NCBI GenBank assembly: GCA_025993795.1
Contig: JAMQHL010000006.1
Span: 62,001-126,000, forward strand
DNA: 64,000 nucleotides
Origin: Planctomycetota bacterium
GTDB lineage: Bacteria > Planctomycetota > UBA8742 > UBA2392
Reading direction: 5' to 3'
Below the pieces are notes generated by a model, which searched no databases, was not told the origin of the DNA, and saw nothing but the letters and a program-made list of their open reading frames with translations. A program made the translations under genes and the position numbers. Numbering within the stretch: the first letter of the stretch is position 1; every line of letters begins with the position of its first letter. Positions 45,641 through 54,847 of the stretch are shown piece after piece.

Positions 45641-45722
45641 GAATATGGGTTTACCACCCACTCACCCAGCCCGTAAAGCGGATTCCGGTGGCTGAATATC
45701 GGACTGCTTGAGCCCAATATTC
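45641..45722. promoter_or_regulatory. Three GAATATNGG half-sites in the nar divergent region
   Basis: GAATATGGG (45641-45649) and GAATATCGG (45694-45702) are direct copies whose starts are 53 bases apart, close to five helical turns. A third, CCAATATTC (45714-45722), is inverted and forms a dyad with the second. They lie 76-157 bases upstream of the cytochrome/nar start and 125-206 bases upstream of the Nfu-hemerythrin start. No canonical FNR box (TTGAT-N4-ATCAA) was found, so another regulator may use them. Confidence 0.45.
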
Positions 45723-45846
45723 GCCGGGCTCGAAACTACGCTGATCAGGGGCGGTCGATGCCGAAAAATAAATTGCGGACAAGCGGGTCTTGTATTCGGG
45801 TGCCAGGCAGTTCATGCTCTATCCAGTACCCGATGAGGGCTCAACC

Positions 45847-46623
45847 ATGGACACGCAACGCAGAGAAGACGTTGAGCGCATACTCGACCAGATGCGGCCC
45901 TGGATCCGCTCTGACGGCGGTGATGTCTCGCTCGTCGACATTTCGGCGCGTGGCGTCGTCACGGTCAGGCTTGAGGGGAACTGCGTCGGCTGCGGCGCAC
46001 AGCAGATGACTCTTGACGATGGCATCAAGTCCGTGATGGTCTCGCAGCTGGACTGGGTCACGTCCGTCGTTGCACTGGAAGGCGAAGCGCAGAAGGCAAC
46101 CGTTCGCGGCATCCGGTCGCTGCTTGAGCAGGACATGGCAAGCACAGAAGCACTGCTGGTGGAGTTGGACGACGCACTGCTTTCCATGCAGCCAGCCGAC
46201 CCGCTGCCTGAGCAGGTGGATCGATGGCTGGAGCACTTCGACACGCGGCTGAGCCTGCTCATGCATCGAGAAGAACAGTGCGTCTTCCCCGTGCTGCGCG
46301 ACTTCTTGAACACGGCGTCCGGCCCGGTCGGGATGATGGCGCGCGACCACGCGGACCTCAGGCAAAAGAACGAGGCATTGCGCGCCGCTGCCGATAGCTT
46401 TGAGTCATGGAGCGATGCAACCCGCACCAGGCTGCGCGATTCGGGTCGCGCGGTCACGCGTCAGTTGTCCGCGCATCTGATAAAAGAGCGCGCATCGGTT
46501 TTCGAGTTGCTGGATCGCGAGTTACCCGATGATCTGCGCAAAGAGGTGATACAGGACCTTCAGCGCCATGAAGCAGCTCGCCCGGTACTGGAACCAATCA
46601 CCAAAGAGGGAGCGAAACCATGA
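45847..46623 (+). CDS. Nfu scaffold fused to a hemerythrin-like domain
   Basis: A 258-residue fusion. Residues 1-80 form a NifU C-terminal (Nfu) domain with the cluster-carrying CVGCG motif (Cys46, Cys49) and the flanking SDGGDVSLVDI and QQMTLDDGIKSV. Residues about 95-225 form a hemerythrin-like four-helix domain: EEQCVFP in helix 2, His168 in RDHADLR, and His210-x3-Glu214 in helix 4. In helix 2 the expected His (four residues before EE) is Leu, with His140 two residues later, and no His is evident in helix 1, so the diiron ligand set is atypical. GAGGG lies 7 bases before the ATG. Divergent from nar and overlapping the next gene by 4 bases, it is a plausible Fe-S repair protein under NO stress. 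Confidence 0.85.
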   Translation: MDTQRREDVERILDQMRPWIRSDGGDVSLVDISARGVVTVRLEGNCVGCGAQQMTLDDGIKSVMVSQLDWVTSVVALEGEAQKATVRGIRSLLEQDMASTEALLVELDDALLSMQPADPLPEQVDRWLEHFDTRLSLLMHREEQCVFPVLRDFLNTASGPVGMMARDHADLRQKNEALRAAADSFESWSDATRTRLRDSGRAVTRQLSAHLIKERASVFELLDRELPDDLRKEVIQDLQRHEAARPVLEPITKEGAKP

Positions 46624-47300
46624 CTGTGAACCTTCCCGCTACGCTGTTTGCCCCCGCGCTGTCAAAAGCCGATGGCGATGAGCCCAGCTACCAGTTGATG
46701 AAAGCCACGAGCCCCGAGGGAGTCAGCGTTCCAATCGTCTTTACAAAACTCGCGTACCTGCAGCATTTCGCGGAAGCGACGGGACTGACCAAGCACGAGC
46801 CGCCGGTGGGCCATGTCGAGATACCGAGCGGCACGCTGTTGCAGCAACTCGCGGAATCCGGCGAGCCCGAAGTCTACGTCGATCCGCTGCAGGAATGTGA
46901 GACCAAGCTGTCCTACAACGGCAACGGCGTACTCTCCAAGCAGATTGCCGAAGAGAACGCCATCTTCGAAATCTGCCAGCCGAAGGTCCCGCTGGACGTC
47001 AAGTTTGTCGACCTTCTCAGACAAGTCGCAGCGAGCCTGCCGCATATCCAGCGCGTATGGCTGATGGAGTTGACCATCCGCGACGGCGCAGACGAAAGCA
47101 AGATACCCATCCCTCGCCCCCTGCTTGTGGTCGAGCAGGACATCGATGAGAAGCACGATGAATACCAGGACACATGGATGGAACTGGGCGACCAGTGGTG
47201 CGAGCACTTGCCACGCGGAACTGCCGTCGACATGTTGCCGCACAATGCTCCGCCCGTGCAGGATCACCTCGTGGATGAATGCGTCGTGTACTCCCGCTAG
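46620..47300 (+). CDS. SseB-like hypothetical protein
   Basis: A 226-residue soluble protein translationally coupled (ATGA overlap) to the Nfu-hemerythrin gene. The N-terminal half (GVSVPIVFTKLAYLQHFAEA) and the C-terminal half (IQRVWLMELTIRDG; LPRGTAVDMLPHN) resemble the two domains of SseB-family proteins, whose biochemical role is not well defined. The resemblance is by pattern only. GAGGGAG precedes the start. Its coupling to the fusion protein suggests they work together. Confidence 0.6.
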   Translation: MTVNLPATLFAPALSKADGDEPSYQLMKATSPEGVSVPIVFTKLAYLQHFAEATGLTKHEPPVGHVEIPSGTLLQQLAESGEPEVYVDPLQECETKLSYNGNGVLSKQIAEENAIFEICQPKVPLDVKFVDLLRQVAASLPHIQRVWLMELTIRDGADESKIPIPRPLLVVEQDIDEKHDEYQDTWMELGDQWCEHLPRGTAVDMLPHNAPPVQDHLVDECVVYSR

Positions 47301-47340
47301 CGTGTTGCCGCATACGGTTGCACCGCCGCTGGCGAACCAG

Positions 47341-47371
47341 CGGTTTCCGTGGATCCATTCCCCGGAAACCG
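47341..47371. repeat. Perfect 9-bp inverted repeat
   Basis: CGGTTTCCG (47341-47349) and CGGAAACCG (47363-47371) flank a 13-base loop, 41 bases after the SseB-like gene. It could be a terminator stem, though no T-run follows. Confidence 0.5.
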
Positions 47372-47438
47372 GATACTCAGCGGCTGAACTCGGTTGTGAT
47401 CTGTTGAATCTGACGCTCGCCGTTGATGGGGGCCCTGG

Positions 47439-47987
47439 ATGAGTAAGTCAAAGGTCGTTTCGTGGTTCACAGTCCTCGTATTTGCGCTGCCACTTGCGGC
47501 CACGCTTTTCTACTTGCCCTTCGCCTTGTCCGACAGCGAGAGTCGAACGACGGTGGATGCTTCCGCGATTACGGTCGTGGATGGAAACACAATTGAATGG
47601 GGCGGAGAACTCTGCCGGCTGGTGGGAATTGATGCCCCGGAACCCGCGCGCCCGGGGCTGTGGCACGGCGACCAGGAACCCTGGGCCTCTCGGGCAACCG
47701 AACATCTTCGCAAGCACGTCAGTGAAGCCGGCGAACTCGAGGTCTCCGTCGCAAAGGACAGCGACACCTCCGGTCGAAAGCTGATACAACTTTACATTGA
47801 CGGCGTGCCTGCCGGCGTTCGACTCATTGAAGCCGGTCTTGCCTACGGCAATGTCGATCGGTTGGGCGACAGCGGCTTCGCTGACGATGCCAGGGCGATT
47901 CGCCAGGCGTTTCTGATCGCGGGGCGTCCGGAGTTCCAGGACCCCGATGTCTGGCGGAAAACCCACTGGGTCAACCCGAAGGAATGA
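47439..47987 (+). CDS. Secreted thermonuclease-like (SNase) protein
   Basis: A 182-residue protein with an N-terminal membrane or signal helix (VLVFALPLAATLFYLPFAL) and a staphylococcal-nuclease OB fold. Catalytic-site residues recognisable are the Asp in ITVVDGNTIEW, the Arg, Asp and Glu in CRLVGIDAPEP, and the Arg in DTSGRKL. The family cleaves DNA and RNA in a Ca-dependent way. The helix places it outside the cytoplasm, perhaps as a nutrient-scavenging nuclease. It follows the SseB-like gene by 138 bases. Confidence 0.85.
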   Translation: MSKSKVVSWFTVLVFALPLAATLFYLPFALSDSESRTTVDASAITVVDGNTIEWGGELCRLVGIDAPEPARPGLWHGDQEPWASRATEHLRKHVSEAGELEVSVAKDSDTSGRKLIQLYIDGVPAGVRLIEAGLAYGNVDRLGDSGFADDARAIRQAFLIAGRPEFQDPDVWRKTHWVNPKE

Positions 47988-48298
47988 ACTGTCGTCCGCG
48001 TCGAGAATGCCGTCTCGGGAGGATCGAGCAGAACGGCCAGCCCGTCGCGACGGGTTCACAACCAACTACAACAGCATGGACCACAGGATCTCCAAGACGC
48101 GAAACGACTTCCCGCCCGCGGCGCGCCTGTGCAAGGAACCACATGTCTCAGCGCCCTGCGAGAAGTCCGGAGCGCAGCCATTTGCGGCCAGCAGCAATGG
48201 CGGCCTTGGCGAGAGTCACCCATTCCACAGCAAACGGCAAGGAACCAGTTCACGCGCAACCGCCGCAGGGTATACTTTGCCGGGCCCGAGGAACTTGC
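47988..48298. other. Intergenic region without a recognised gene
   Basis: A 311-base stretch between the nuclease and the next secreted protein. Open frames run through it but have no ribosome site and unlikely composition. Only the ribosome site of the following gene (GAGGAA) was recognised. Confidence 0.6.
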
Positions 48299-49585
48299 AT
48301 GCCCCGATTGTTTGCCTGCCTGGCGCTTGTTCTCCTGGCCGTCGTTGAACCCGCCGTCGCCAAAGAGGACGCCGTCGCACCCGATACCCAGATCGGCGAT
48401 TGGGTGTTCCATCTGCCCGACGGCATGAAGATCGTTACTGGCCTGGATGGCCGGCCTGCGCTCGCATTCCGGAGCACTCCAGACAACCTCTCCACAACCG
48501 TACGTTTCAGCCACTCCGCCGAATTGCACGGCGAAGACTCCGGAAAGGCCTTCAAGGCATGGGCCAAGGAGGGCCGCGACGCCCTCAAGAAAACGTTGAG
48601 CATCGAGACCGACGGCGACATTACCGAGACCCGCACAGCACAAGGCTACGAGATGCAGGCCTGGGCCGCGATGTACACCGATCAGCGCCAGGTAAACTGG
48701 CTGACGATCCTGACCTGCATGCACAAGGGCAAGCGCGCGGGAGGGATGATGCTGTTCACCAACGACTTCGAGCGGCTGGAGAGTGCCGCCACGGAACTTG
48801 ACGAACTGATCAACCATGCAACGTTCGCCAGCTGCCGCGCCGAGGGCGAGAAGCCGCCCAGACTGAAAACCCGCATAGACCCACTCTCCACGCCCTCTTT
48901 CCTTTGGGACCCACGGCCGGAGTTGCCCAAGGGCGACGCTGGCCTTGACGGCCTTTACGGCGCCAGCGGCCTTGGTGCAGCCGGCGACCCGCGTGAGGGC
49001 ATAACCACGGCAAAGTTCCGTTGGCGCTACTTCGCGTTCTTTGCCGACGGCAGGGTAATGCGCATGATCCCGCCTGAGGGTCTGATGTGCTTTAGTTTCG
49101 ATTACTGGCAGCAGCGATACCCCGGCGATTGCGGCAAGTACACGCTGAAGGACGGCACGGTGGAGATGGCATTCGGCGAGTTGAAAGAGACGCTGAAAGT
49201 AAAAGGCGACGAGTTGATGGATGGCGACAAACCGTACAGCAAGCTTGCCGGCGAGGCGAAGCTGTCGGGGCGTTTCCTACGCCACGATGCTTCCAACCTC
49301 GGCGAGACCTACCGGAAGGGCATCACCTTCAACGCCGACGGCACGTTCGATGACGACGGGTTCAACTCGACCATCAATGTCGGCTGGTGGGTCGGCGGAG
49401 ACTGCGTGCTGCGCGACTTAAAGGCCGAGCCGGGTACGGGCGCGTGGCGCATCGCGAGCAATACTCTCGAGTTGCTGTATAACGACGGCCGGCGACGACG
49501 CTTCGCATTCCATCTTTACACGGACGAGCCAGCCGATAATCCGAAAGCCATTGTCCTCAACGGCAATGTACTCACCCAACAGTGA
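48299..49585 (+). CDS. Secreted hypothetical protein
   Basis: A 428-residue protein with a clear signal peptide (FACLALVLLAVVEPAVAKE). The ATG at 48299 has GAGGAA 7 bases upstream. The N-terminal part (DWVFHLPDGMKIVTG; RQVNWLTILTCMHKGKRAGG) is a mixed alpha/beta domain and the C-terminal part is beta-rich with Gly-Thr-Tyr-Lys turns (GITFNADGTFDDDGFNSTIN) of a kind seen in lipocalin-like or DUF-type lipid-binding folds. No family was recognised with confidence. Confidence 0.72.
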   Translation: MPRLFACLALVLLAVVEPAVAKEDAVAPDTQIGDWVFHLPDGMKIVTGLDGRPALAFRSTPDNLSTTVRFSHSAELHGEDSGKAFKAWAKEGRDALKKTLSIETDGDITETRTAQGYEMQAWAAMYTDQRQVNWLTILTCMHKGKRAGGMMLFTNDFERLESAATELDELINHATFASCRAEGEKPPRLKTRIDPLSTPSFLWDPRPELPKGDAGLDGLYGASGLGAAGDPREGITTAKFRWRYFAFFADGRVMRMIPPEGLMCFSFDYWQQRYPGDCGKYTLKDGTVEMAFGELKETLKVKGDELMDGDKPYSKLAGEAKLSGRFLRHDASNLGETYRKGITFNADGTFDDDGFNSTINVGWWVGGDCVLRDLKAEPGTGAWRIASNTLELLYNDGRRRRFAFHLYTDEPADNPKAIVLNGNVLTQQ

Positions 49586-50030
49586 AGAGGTTCATCTACT
49601 CCGGGAGCAGACCCAATCAGCGTGGAAGTTCATGCGTTACGCGGGAACCTGGCGGAGAGCCTGCCGCGAAAGGTCGCAAGCTCTTACCCGAGGAACCTGT
49701 AGAAAGGTGTCATTACTTTAGAGCTATATAAGTGTCAGGGTACTATTAGAGCCTCTCTGGGCCGGATTGCCTCTGCCAGACCTGCGGGTGCAGCGCCAGC
49801 GGGCTTACCATTCTGGAGGACTTGCAGTTCTCGGCCGCCGGCACCAGCGCGCCGGCCGCCACCACCCAGCGCGCCACGGGTAACGCCGCCGCTGTGTCCG
49901 GGTCGAGCATCAGCATCAGCCCGCTTGCCGCTAACGGCTTGCCCGGTGGCAGCCCGGCCGGCAGTTGGCCAATCGTCGAGCTGAACGGCAGCCTGCCCGC
50001 TTCGCGGCGAAGTTCCATGCGACATCCGGG
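49586..50030. other. Intergenic region, possible gene remnant
   Basis: A 445-base gap. Its first part (about 49715-49750) is AT-rich. From about 49770 the plus strand reads as a Ser/Ala/Gly-rich peptide (SGSSISISPLAANG) ending in a stop at 50034, with no start or ribosome site, and the minus strand has a 90-codon frame starting at 50018. It may be the decayed end of a surface protein; nothing is confident. Confidence 0.35.
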
Positions 50031-51386
50031 CTAGCGGGACCTCTTGGGTTTGGCCGGTAGGGGGCGAATCCGATATTCGCCGGCTTCGTTCAGCTGACCC
50101 TCGATCAATCGCAGATAGTTCCCGGTCACCGCTTCATATCCGCGCGGGTTGAGCGAGAATTCCGTGGCGTCGGTGGGAACACCGGTGACGGTCACGTAGC
50201 CCTCGGCGTCGGCGCGGCCGCTTATGCCGCGAGTGCTGTTGTTGCCATGTTTGAAGTACAGCGTGGCGCTCGGGCGCTCGGTGACGGCCGTGCCGTCTTC
50301 ATTCAGCAGCCGGACTCGCACGCTGGTGAAAGGCGCCATCACGATGTCGGGCAGGATGTGTTCGCTGCCGGCCAGCACGGTCAAATTATCGGGCTGGTCG
50401 GGCTCCTGGTGCGTCTTGCTGGTGGCAAAGAAGATCCAGTCCCCGGCGATGAGCCCGGGCAGTTTGAACTTGCCGTCGGCATCCGTCTTGGCGGTTTGCG
50501 TCGCACTGCCGGAGCGGCCCACCGGTTCGCTGCTTTTTTCGCTGCGGCCCTGGATTCCTCGTACGGTCACGTCTTTCAGCGGGTTGCCCTGGCGGTCCAC
50601 CACGCGGCCGGTGACGATGCCTGCGCTGAACATCAACAGGTCTACGCCTGTGCGCTGTTCCGCTTCTTTGACTTCCTTCACCAGCACGGTGGTTCCGGGT
50701 GCAAACCGCTCGGCCTTGGCGCTCATTGCAACGTTCACCAAGTCAACCTTGGCGGACAGCTTGGCTGTGATTGTGGCAGCGTAGTGGCCCCCGGCGTCAG
50801 TGGTTGCCACGACGCCGACATCGGTGGAACGTGCGCTTGAGACCTGGCGACGCGATCTTTCTCCGCTGGCCGGCGGCTTGGCGAATGTGTAGCTGAAACG
50901 GGCCGAGACTTGTGCGCCGTCCACGCCGCGGCCGGCGTCGTCGATCACGCGGCCTGAAATCGTGACGGTAAAGGGAAACGTCTCAGCGCCCGGGGTTTCG
51001 ATTTCGCTGTTCTCGATCTTTTCAAGCAGCTTCGTGAGTTCGGCGACGGCCTTTTCTTTCTCAGTCTGTTCCGGCGGCAATTCCTGATCCGACGCTTTGT
51101 TTGCGCTTTCCTTGGCGCCTTCTTTGGCGCTTTCTTCGCCCTTGAGCTGCGCGTGTTCGTCTACCGGGCCAATCGTCTTGTCCGGATCGGCGGGCAGAAC
51201 GATCGTGGCGACGTCGGTTTTCGTAGCTGGCACATGATGGCGGGGTTCAGCGTCGCCCTCGGGTCCGACGCAGGCGCGGATTGCATTGCCCTGGCTTGCT
51301 TGGCTGAAGTACAGGTAGCCGCCCAATACGCAGCCGCCAATCAACAACGAAAGCAATCCAGCCGTCGTAGCACGTGGGAAACGCAT
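50031..51386 (-). CDS. Anchored carboxypeptidase-regulatory-like protein
   Basis: A 451-residue protein starting at ATG 51386 with CGGAGA upstream. An N-terminal membrane segment (LLSLLIGGCVLGGYLYF) is followed by a Lys/Glu-rich coiled stretch and then repeated carboxypeptidase-regulatory-like beta-sandwiches: VTISGRVIDDAGRGVDGAQV and IVTGRVVDRQGNPLKDVTVR are typical starts. These modules are non-catalytic and common in surface proteins. It is the downstream member of a minus-strand pair with the PDZ protein at 51517. Confidence 0.82.
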   Translation of the reverse strand: MRFPRATTAGLLSLLIGGCVLGGYLYFSQASQGNAIRACVGPEGDAEPRHHVPATKTDVATIVLPADPDKTIGPVDEHAQLKGEESAKEGAKESANKASDQELPPEQTEKEKAVAELTKLLEKIENSEIETPGAETFPFTVTISGRVIDDAGRGVDGAQVSARFSYTFAKPPASGERSRRQVSSARSTDVGVVATTDAGGHYAATITAKLSAKVDLVNVAMSAKAERFAPGTTVLVKEVKEAEQRTGVDLLMFSAGIVTGRVVDRQGNPLKDVTVRGIQGRSEKSSEPVGRSGSATQTAKTDADGKFKLPGLIAGDWIFFATSKTHQEPDQPDNLTVLAGSEHILPDIVMAPFTSVRVRLLNEDGTAVTERPSATLYFKHGNNSTRGISGRADAEGYVTVTGVPTDATEFSLNPRGYEAVTGNYLRLIEGQLNEAGEYRIRPLPAKPKRSR

Positions 51387-51516
51387 GTCAGTGTCTCCGG
51401 TTATCACCCCTGATACGTCGTGGCGACGGCCTGGGTTCCTCACGAATCGGACAATCCTCACTGCCGACAGTGGTTGTTTCAAAACTATTTGTGAAGACAA
51501 GACTTACAACTTCTTC

Positions 51517-53691
51517 CTAGCGAAATCCGGGGCTGGTGACCGGGGCTGCCAGAGTCTTGGGCCACTTCAGGGAAACCTGCTTTGCGCCCCGCTGCACCAC
51601 TACCGCCACTTCCGTTACTTCCGGACGGCTGGCTGCTTCCGTGGCAAGCCGCAACAGCGAGGTTCTGTCCCGGACTTCCTGTTCGTTGTACGTCAGGATC
51701 AGGTCACCTGCCTTTGCACCGGCGCGTGACAGTCCGCTGCCGCTTTCCACGTAGTCAATGCGCAACGCATTGGGCGTGTGCAGTGGCAATGCCACCTCGG
51801 TCTCTCCGGGGCCGACCCGCACCTGCACCATGCGGGAAGCATGCGAGTTCGTTGAGGATGCAATGAAGTAGGCGCCCTCTTTGAGTGTGACAACAGGCTG
51901 GCGATTGCCGGCGCTGAACCACTCCTCTTGGGGCTCGTCCGCGTCTTCGGGATAGATCCACACATGAATCCAGTCCCCGTGCGCCTGGTCTTCCAGCGTA
52001 CACTTGATGCGGATTCTGCTTGATTCCCTAACGGTGAAGTCGCGCTGGTTCGCGCCATCGGCGATCATCAGCGTGTCGCTGGCAATCGTTTCTTCTCCCC
52101 AGGCGCGACTGATGTCTACGGTCCAGTTGCCGGGCATCAGCCCGCTGATCGTGTACTCACCCTTGCTGTCGGTGTTCGTGGTTTGTTCGCGCTGGCCAAC
52201 ATCGGCGCCATCCGGGCGAAATGTCAGCAGAATGTCCGGCACACCGACAGAGGCGCCATCGACGACACGACCAGTAAGTGTTCCGCCACGGAGCAGCGTA
52301 ACCTGCAACTCCTGCGAACCTGATCTTGGGTCCACGTCAAACCACTGCACGGCGTAGCCGGGCGCTGAGACGTGTAGTTGCAGAGGGCTGGCCGGCATGC
52401 CGAGAAACAAGTACTCGCCGGCGATCTCGGTAGAAAGTGCAGTCGTTTGAATCCAGTCGCCGGATTGGTCGCGCAGAGATGCAGATGTGCCGCCGACAGG
52501 TCGTTTCTCGGCATCCAGCACCCTGACCCTCAGTGTCGGCCCCGGGTCCAGCACCAGCTCCAGCTTGAAGTCCTGTTGCAGGTCAATCTCAGAGGAGGCT
52601 GTTGTCGTACCCCCGCGCAGCGTTGCAGTCACCGTGTATTTGCATGGCGGCAGTGATGTGAACTGAAAGCGGCCGAGGGCATCACTTTGACGCTCGTTTT
52701 CGCCTTCCACCAGTGTGGCGTCCAGCTCAGGGCTGGGCGTGATTGCCACGATCGCCGATTGAACGGGCTGACCATCCGGCGAAACGACCGTGCCCTGCAA
52801 CTGCGGCGCGCGATCCAGCACGATCTTCAGGTCGCGGCGATTCCGGCAGCTGCGGTCCATCGGGCTGGACGGTACGAAACCCGCACACTCAAGCCGCACA
52901 AACTTCAAGCGTTCGCTTGTCCAGCGAATGACAAAGCGGCCGCTGGGTTGCCGGCCGCGTTCAGGATTGAATCTGGTTCCCCAACTGTAGCTATACCGGG
53001 TGACCAGAGGGTTGCCCTCGGCGTCATGAACGGTGCCCGAGGTGATGTCGGACAGCACGAACTGAAGCACAACGCGCTGGCCAGCGACGACGCCGTTGCG
53101 TTCGGCATTGCCCCATGTGTCGTCCAGCGCGCTCACGTCGTAAAGGTCGTGCGGTGCGACGCCCTCGATCTTGAACATCCCGTCTTTGCCTGAGACTGCC
53201 TGGCGGGTTGCCAGGCGCAATTCGTTCGCGGCACGCCGAAGATCTTCAGCCGAGGCGTTGCGCCCGGACGAATACACCACTTTCTGCCCGCCACCCTGCG
53301 CGCTGATTCGCAGTGCCGTCAGGGGCACTCCCTCCATCGGGTTGCCGGTGGGGTCGAGCACTGTGCCCTCGATGACCCCGTCGCCATGGGGCTGGGGCGG
53401 CGCCTCGGGAGCAGGCGATTCATCCGGGCCGGGCTGGCTTGTGTCGCCGGCAGGTGTCTTTGCCTTCGGCTTGTCGGGCTTCTGGCCATCCATCGGGTCA
53501 TCGTCGGGCGTGTCGTGTTCGGTGTCGGATGTACCGGCACGCGCGCGTTGGTCGTGGCCCGGATGCACCGGGGCGGGCTCAGTGACGGGCGCCGGGGTTA
53601 CGCTGCCGCCAAACAGAAAGCCGTACACGCCAAACGCGACAGCCACAACGGTGACCGCCAGCAGCACCACGTTGACTCTGGAACCATTCAT
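51517..53691 (-). CDS. Anchored carboxypeptidase-regulatory-like protein with C-terminal PDZ domain
   Basis: A 724-residue protein with an N-terminal membrane helix (VVLLAVTVVAVAFGVYGFLF), a Pro/Asp-rich linker to about 110, several carboxypeptidase-regulatory-like modules (VIEGTVLDPTGNPMEGVPLT; LTGRVVDGASVGVPDILLTF) and a C-terminal PDZ-like domain (GLSRAGAKAGDLILTYNEQE). CGGAG lies 8 bases before the ATG 53691. PDZ domains bind peptide tails, so it may recruit an envelope protease or substrate. The following protein of the same family is 130 bases downstream and probably co-transcribed. Confidence 0.85.
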   Translation of the reverse strand: MNGSRVNVVLLAVTVVAVAFGVYGFLFGGSVTPAPVTEPAPVHPGHDQRARAGTSDTEHDTPDDDPMDGQKPDKPKAKTPAGDTSQPGPDESPAPEAPPQPHGDGVIEGTVLDPTGNPMEGVPLTALRISAQGGGQKVVYSSGRNASAEDLRRAANELRLATRQAVSGKDGMFKIEGVAPHDLYDVSALDDTWGNAERNGVVAGQRVVLQFVLSDITSGTVHDAEGNPLVTRYSYSWGTRFNPERGRQPSGRFVIRWTSERLKFVRLECAGFVPSSPMDRSCRNRRDLKIVLDRAPQLQGTVVSPDGQPVQSAIVAITPSPELDATLVEGENERQSDALGRFQFTSLPPCKYTVTATLRGGTTTASSEIDLQQDFKLELVLDPGPTLRVRVLDAEKRPVGGTSASLRDQSGDWIQTTALSTEIAGEYLFLGMPASPLQLHVSAPGYAVQWFDVDPRSGSQELQVTLLRGGTLTGRVVDGASVGVPDILLTFRPDGADVGQREQTTNTDSKGEYTISGLMPGNWTVDISRAWGEETIASDTLMIADGANQRDFTVRESSRIRIKCTLEDQAHGDWIHVWIYPEDADEPQEEWFSAGNRQPVVTLKEGAYFIASSTNSHASRMVQVRVGPGETEVALPLHTPNALRIDYVESGSGLSRAGAKAGDLILTYNEQEVRDRTSLLRLATEAASRPEVTEVAVVVQRGAKQVSLKWPKTLAAPVTSPGFR

Positions 53692-53905
53692 TAGCCCGCT
53701 CCGGATCGAGCACGGCATTGTATGGCTGAGCGCGGTGGAGAGTCAGCAACTACCGCCGATGATTTCTCGTTTCCGGAATGCGAATGCAGGGGGTTGCCGC
53801 ACCGCACAGGAACCCGAACTTTCAGCGGGCCGCGCAAAGCCGCCAACGGGTACGAGACATTGCTGAAACCGCAGGCGGAAGTGCAAGTGCGGACCCGGGC
53901 CCCGG

Positions 53906-54781
53906 CTAGGCCGCCTTGATTACCGGTATGCCGGCGGCGTTTGTTACTTCGGCCAGTTTCATTACTTCGGCCAGGTAGGCGTCGTGCATGTAAGTGTGGG
54001 TCAGGCGCTTCCTGCCGAACCAGCGCCAGAACGCCAGCTTGCGCAGGCCTTTGCGCACCAGCGCGCCGGTGATCAGACCGAACGTCTGTACCCGGCCGTA
54101 TTCTGCCAGCGGTTTGCTGGTCATGCCCATGCGCCGCAACCGCAGGTCGGTCGTCGCGATGATGGTCTTCAGATACTCGGGGATCATGCGCATGACCGGG
54201 TGGCCCTGGTCTACCCGCTTGCCGATCCACTTCTCGAAACGCTTGATCACCCACAGGCTCAGCAGGTGCAGCCCCAGCAGGCGCTTGCGCAGTCTTGGGC
54301 TTCTTGCCAGCGCCTTCATCGTCTGCTGCTCGCCGAATTCGACGTGGCCCTCTTCCTGGCGGGCGGCTGCATCCATGCGCTTAGCGAGCTTTTCGTCGTC
54401 AATGCACGCGATGATGGCGTAGAAAATCATCAGCACAAAGCCCTCGCCCTGGGCCATCTCAAGGGCGCAGTGTTCTTCCCAGTCGGCGCTTTCGCGGCTG
54501 AGCATGCGCACCACCGGGTGCACCTTTACCGGGCGCGCACCAAGCCACTTGAAAAACTCCATGAACACATCGACGTGCTGCAGCTCTTCGATGCACTGGC
54601 GTGCGAGGAACTTTGCGCTCTCGACATCCGGCGCGTGCAGAATCCAGTGGCCGACCTGGATGCCGGTGACTTCGCCGTAGAGAAACTGGCTTGCGATCCA
54701 TGCCAGCAGGTCGCGGTCTTTCACGCGGTCGAACTTCGCTCCGCGAAAGTCAAAGGCCATTTCGTCCCGTGTCAGCAGCAT
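53906..54781 (-). CDS. Ferritin-like diiron protein
   Basis: A 291-residue helical protein with the ligand pattern of ferritin-like diiron carboxylates: Glu37, Glu66-x2-His69 (EELQHVD), Glu113, and Glu143-x2-His146 (EEGHVEF). Proteins of this kind are oxygenases, oxidases or peroxide-handling proteins; the substrate is unknown. The C-terminal third is basic and helical. CGGAGA lies before the ATG 54781. The manA gene ends 66 bases upstream on the same strand. Confidence 0.82.
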   Translation of the reverse strand: MLLTRDEMAFDFRGAKFDRVKDRDLLAWIASQFLYGEVTGIQVGHWILHAPDVESAKFLARQCIEELQHVDVFMEFFKWLGARPVKVHPVVRMLSRESADWEEHCALEMAQGEGFVLMIFYAIIACIDDEKLAKRMDAAARQEEGHVEFGEQQTMKALARSPRLRKRLLGLHLLSLWVIKRFEKWIGKRVDQGHPVMRMIPEYLKTIIATTDLRLRRMGMTSKPLAEYGRVQTFGLITGALVRKGLRKLAFWRWFGRKRLTHTYMHDAYLAEVMKLAEVTNAAGIPVIKAA

Positions 54782-54847
54782 CGTTGTCTCCGGCCCGCAT
54801 TTAACCGCACTGGCGCCAAAGCGCCAGCGGTGCACCGGGTTTTGCGG

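Noticed and set aside
45566-45846. Canonical FNR/NNR box in the nar divergent region
   Set aside because: No TTGAT-N4-ATCAA or close variant was found; only CTGATCAG (45741-45748) and the GAATAT half-sites.
49746-50018. A 90-codon minus-strand frame in the gap before the regulatory-like protein
   Set aside because: No ribosome site and no recognisable protein; possibly a decayed fragment.
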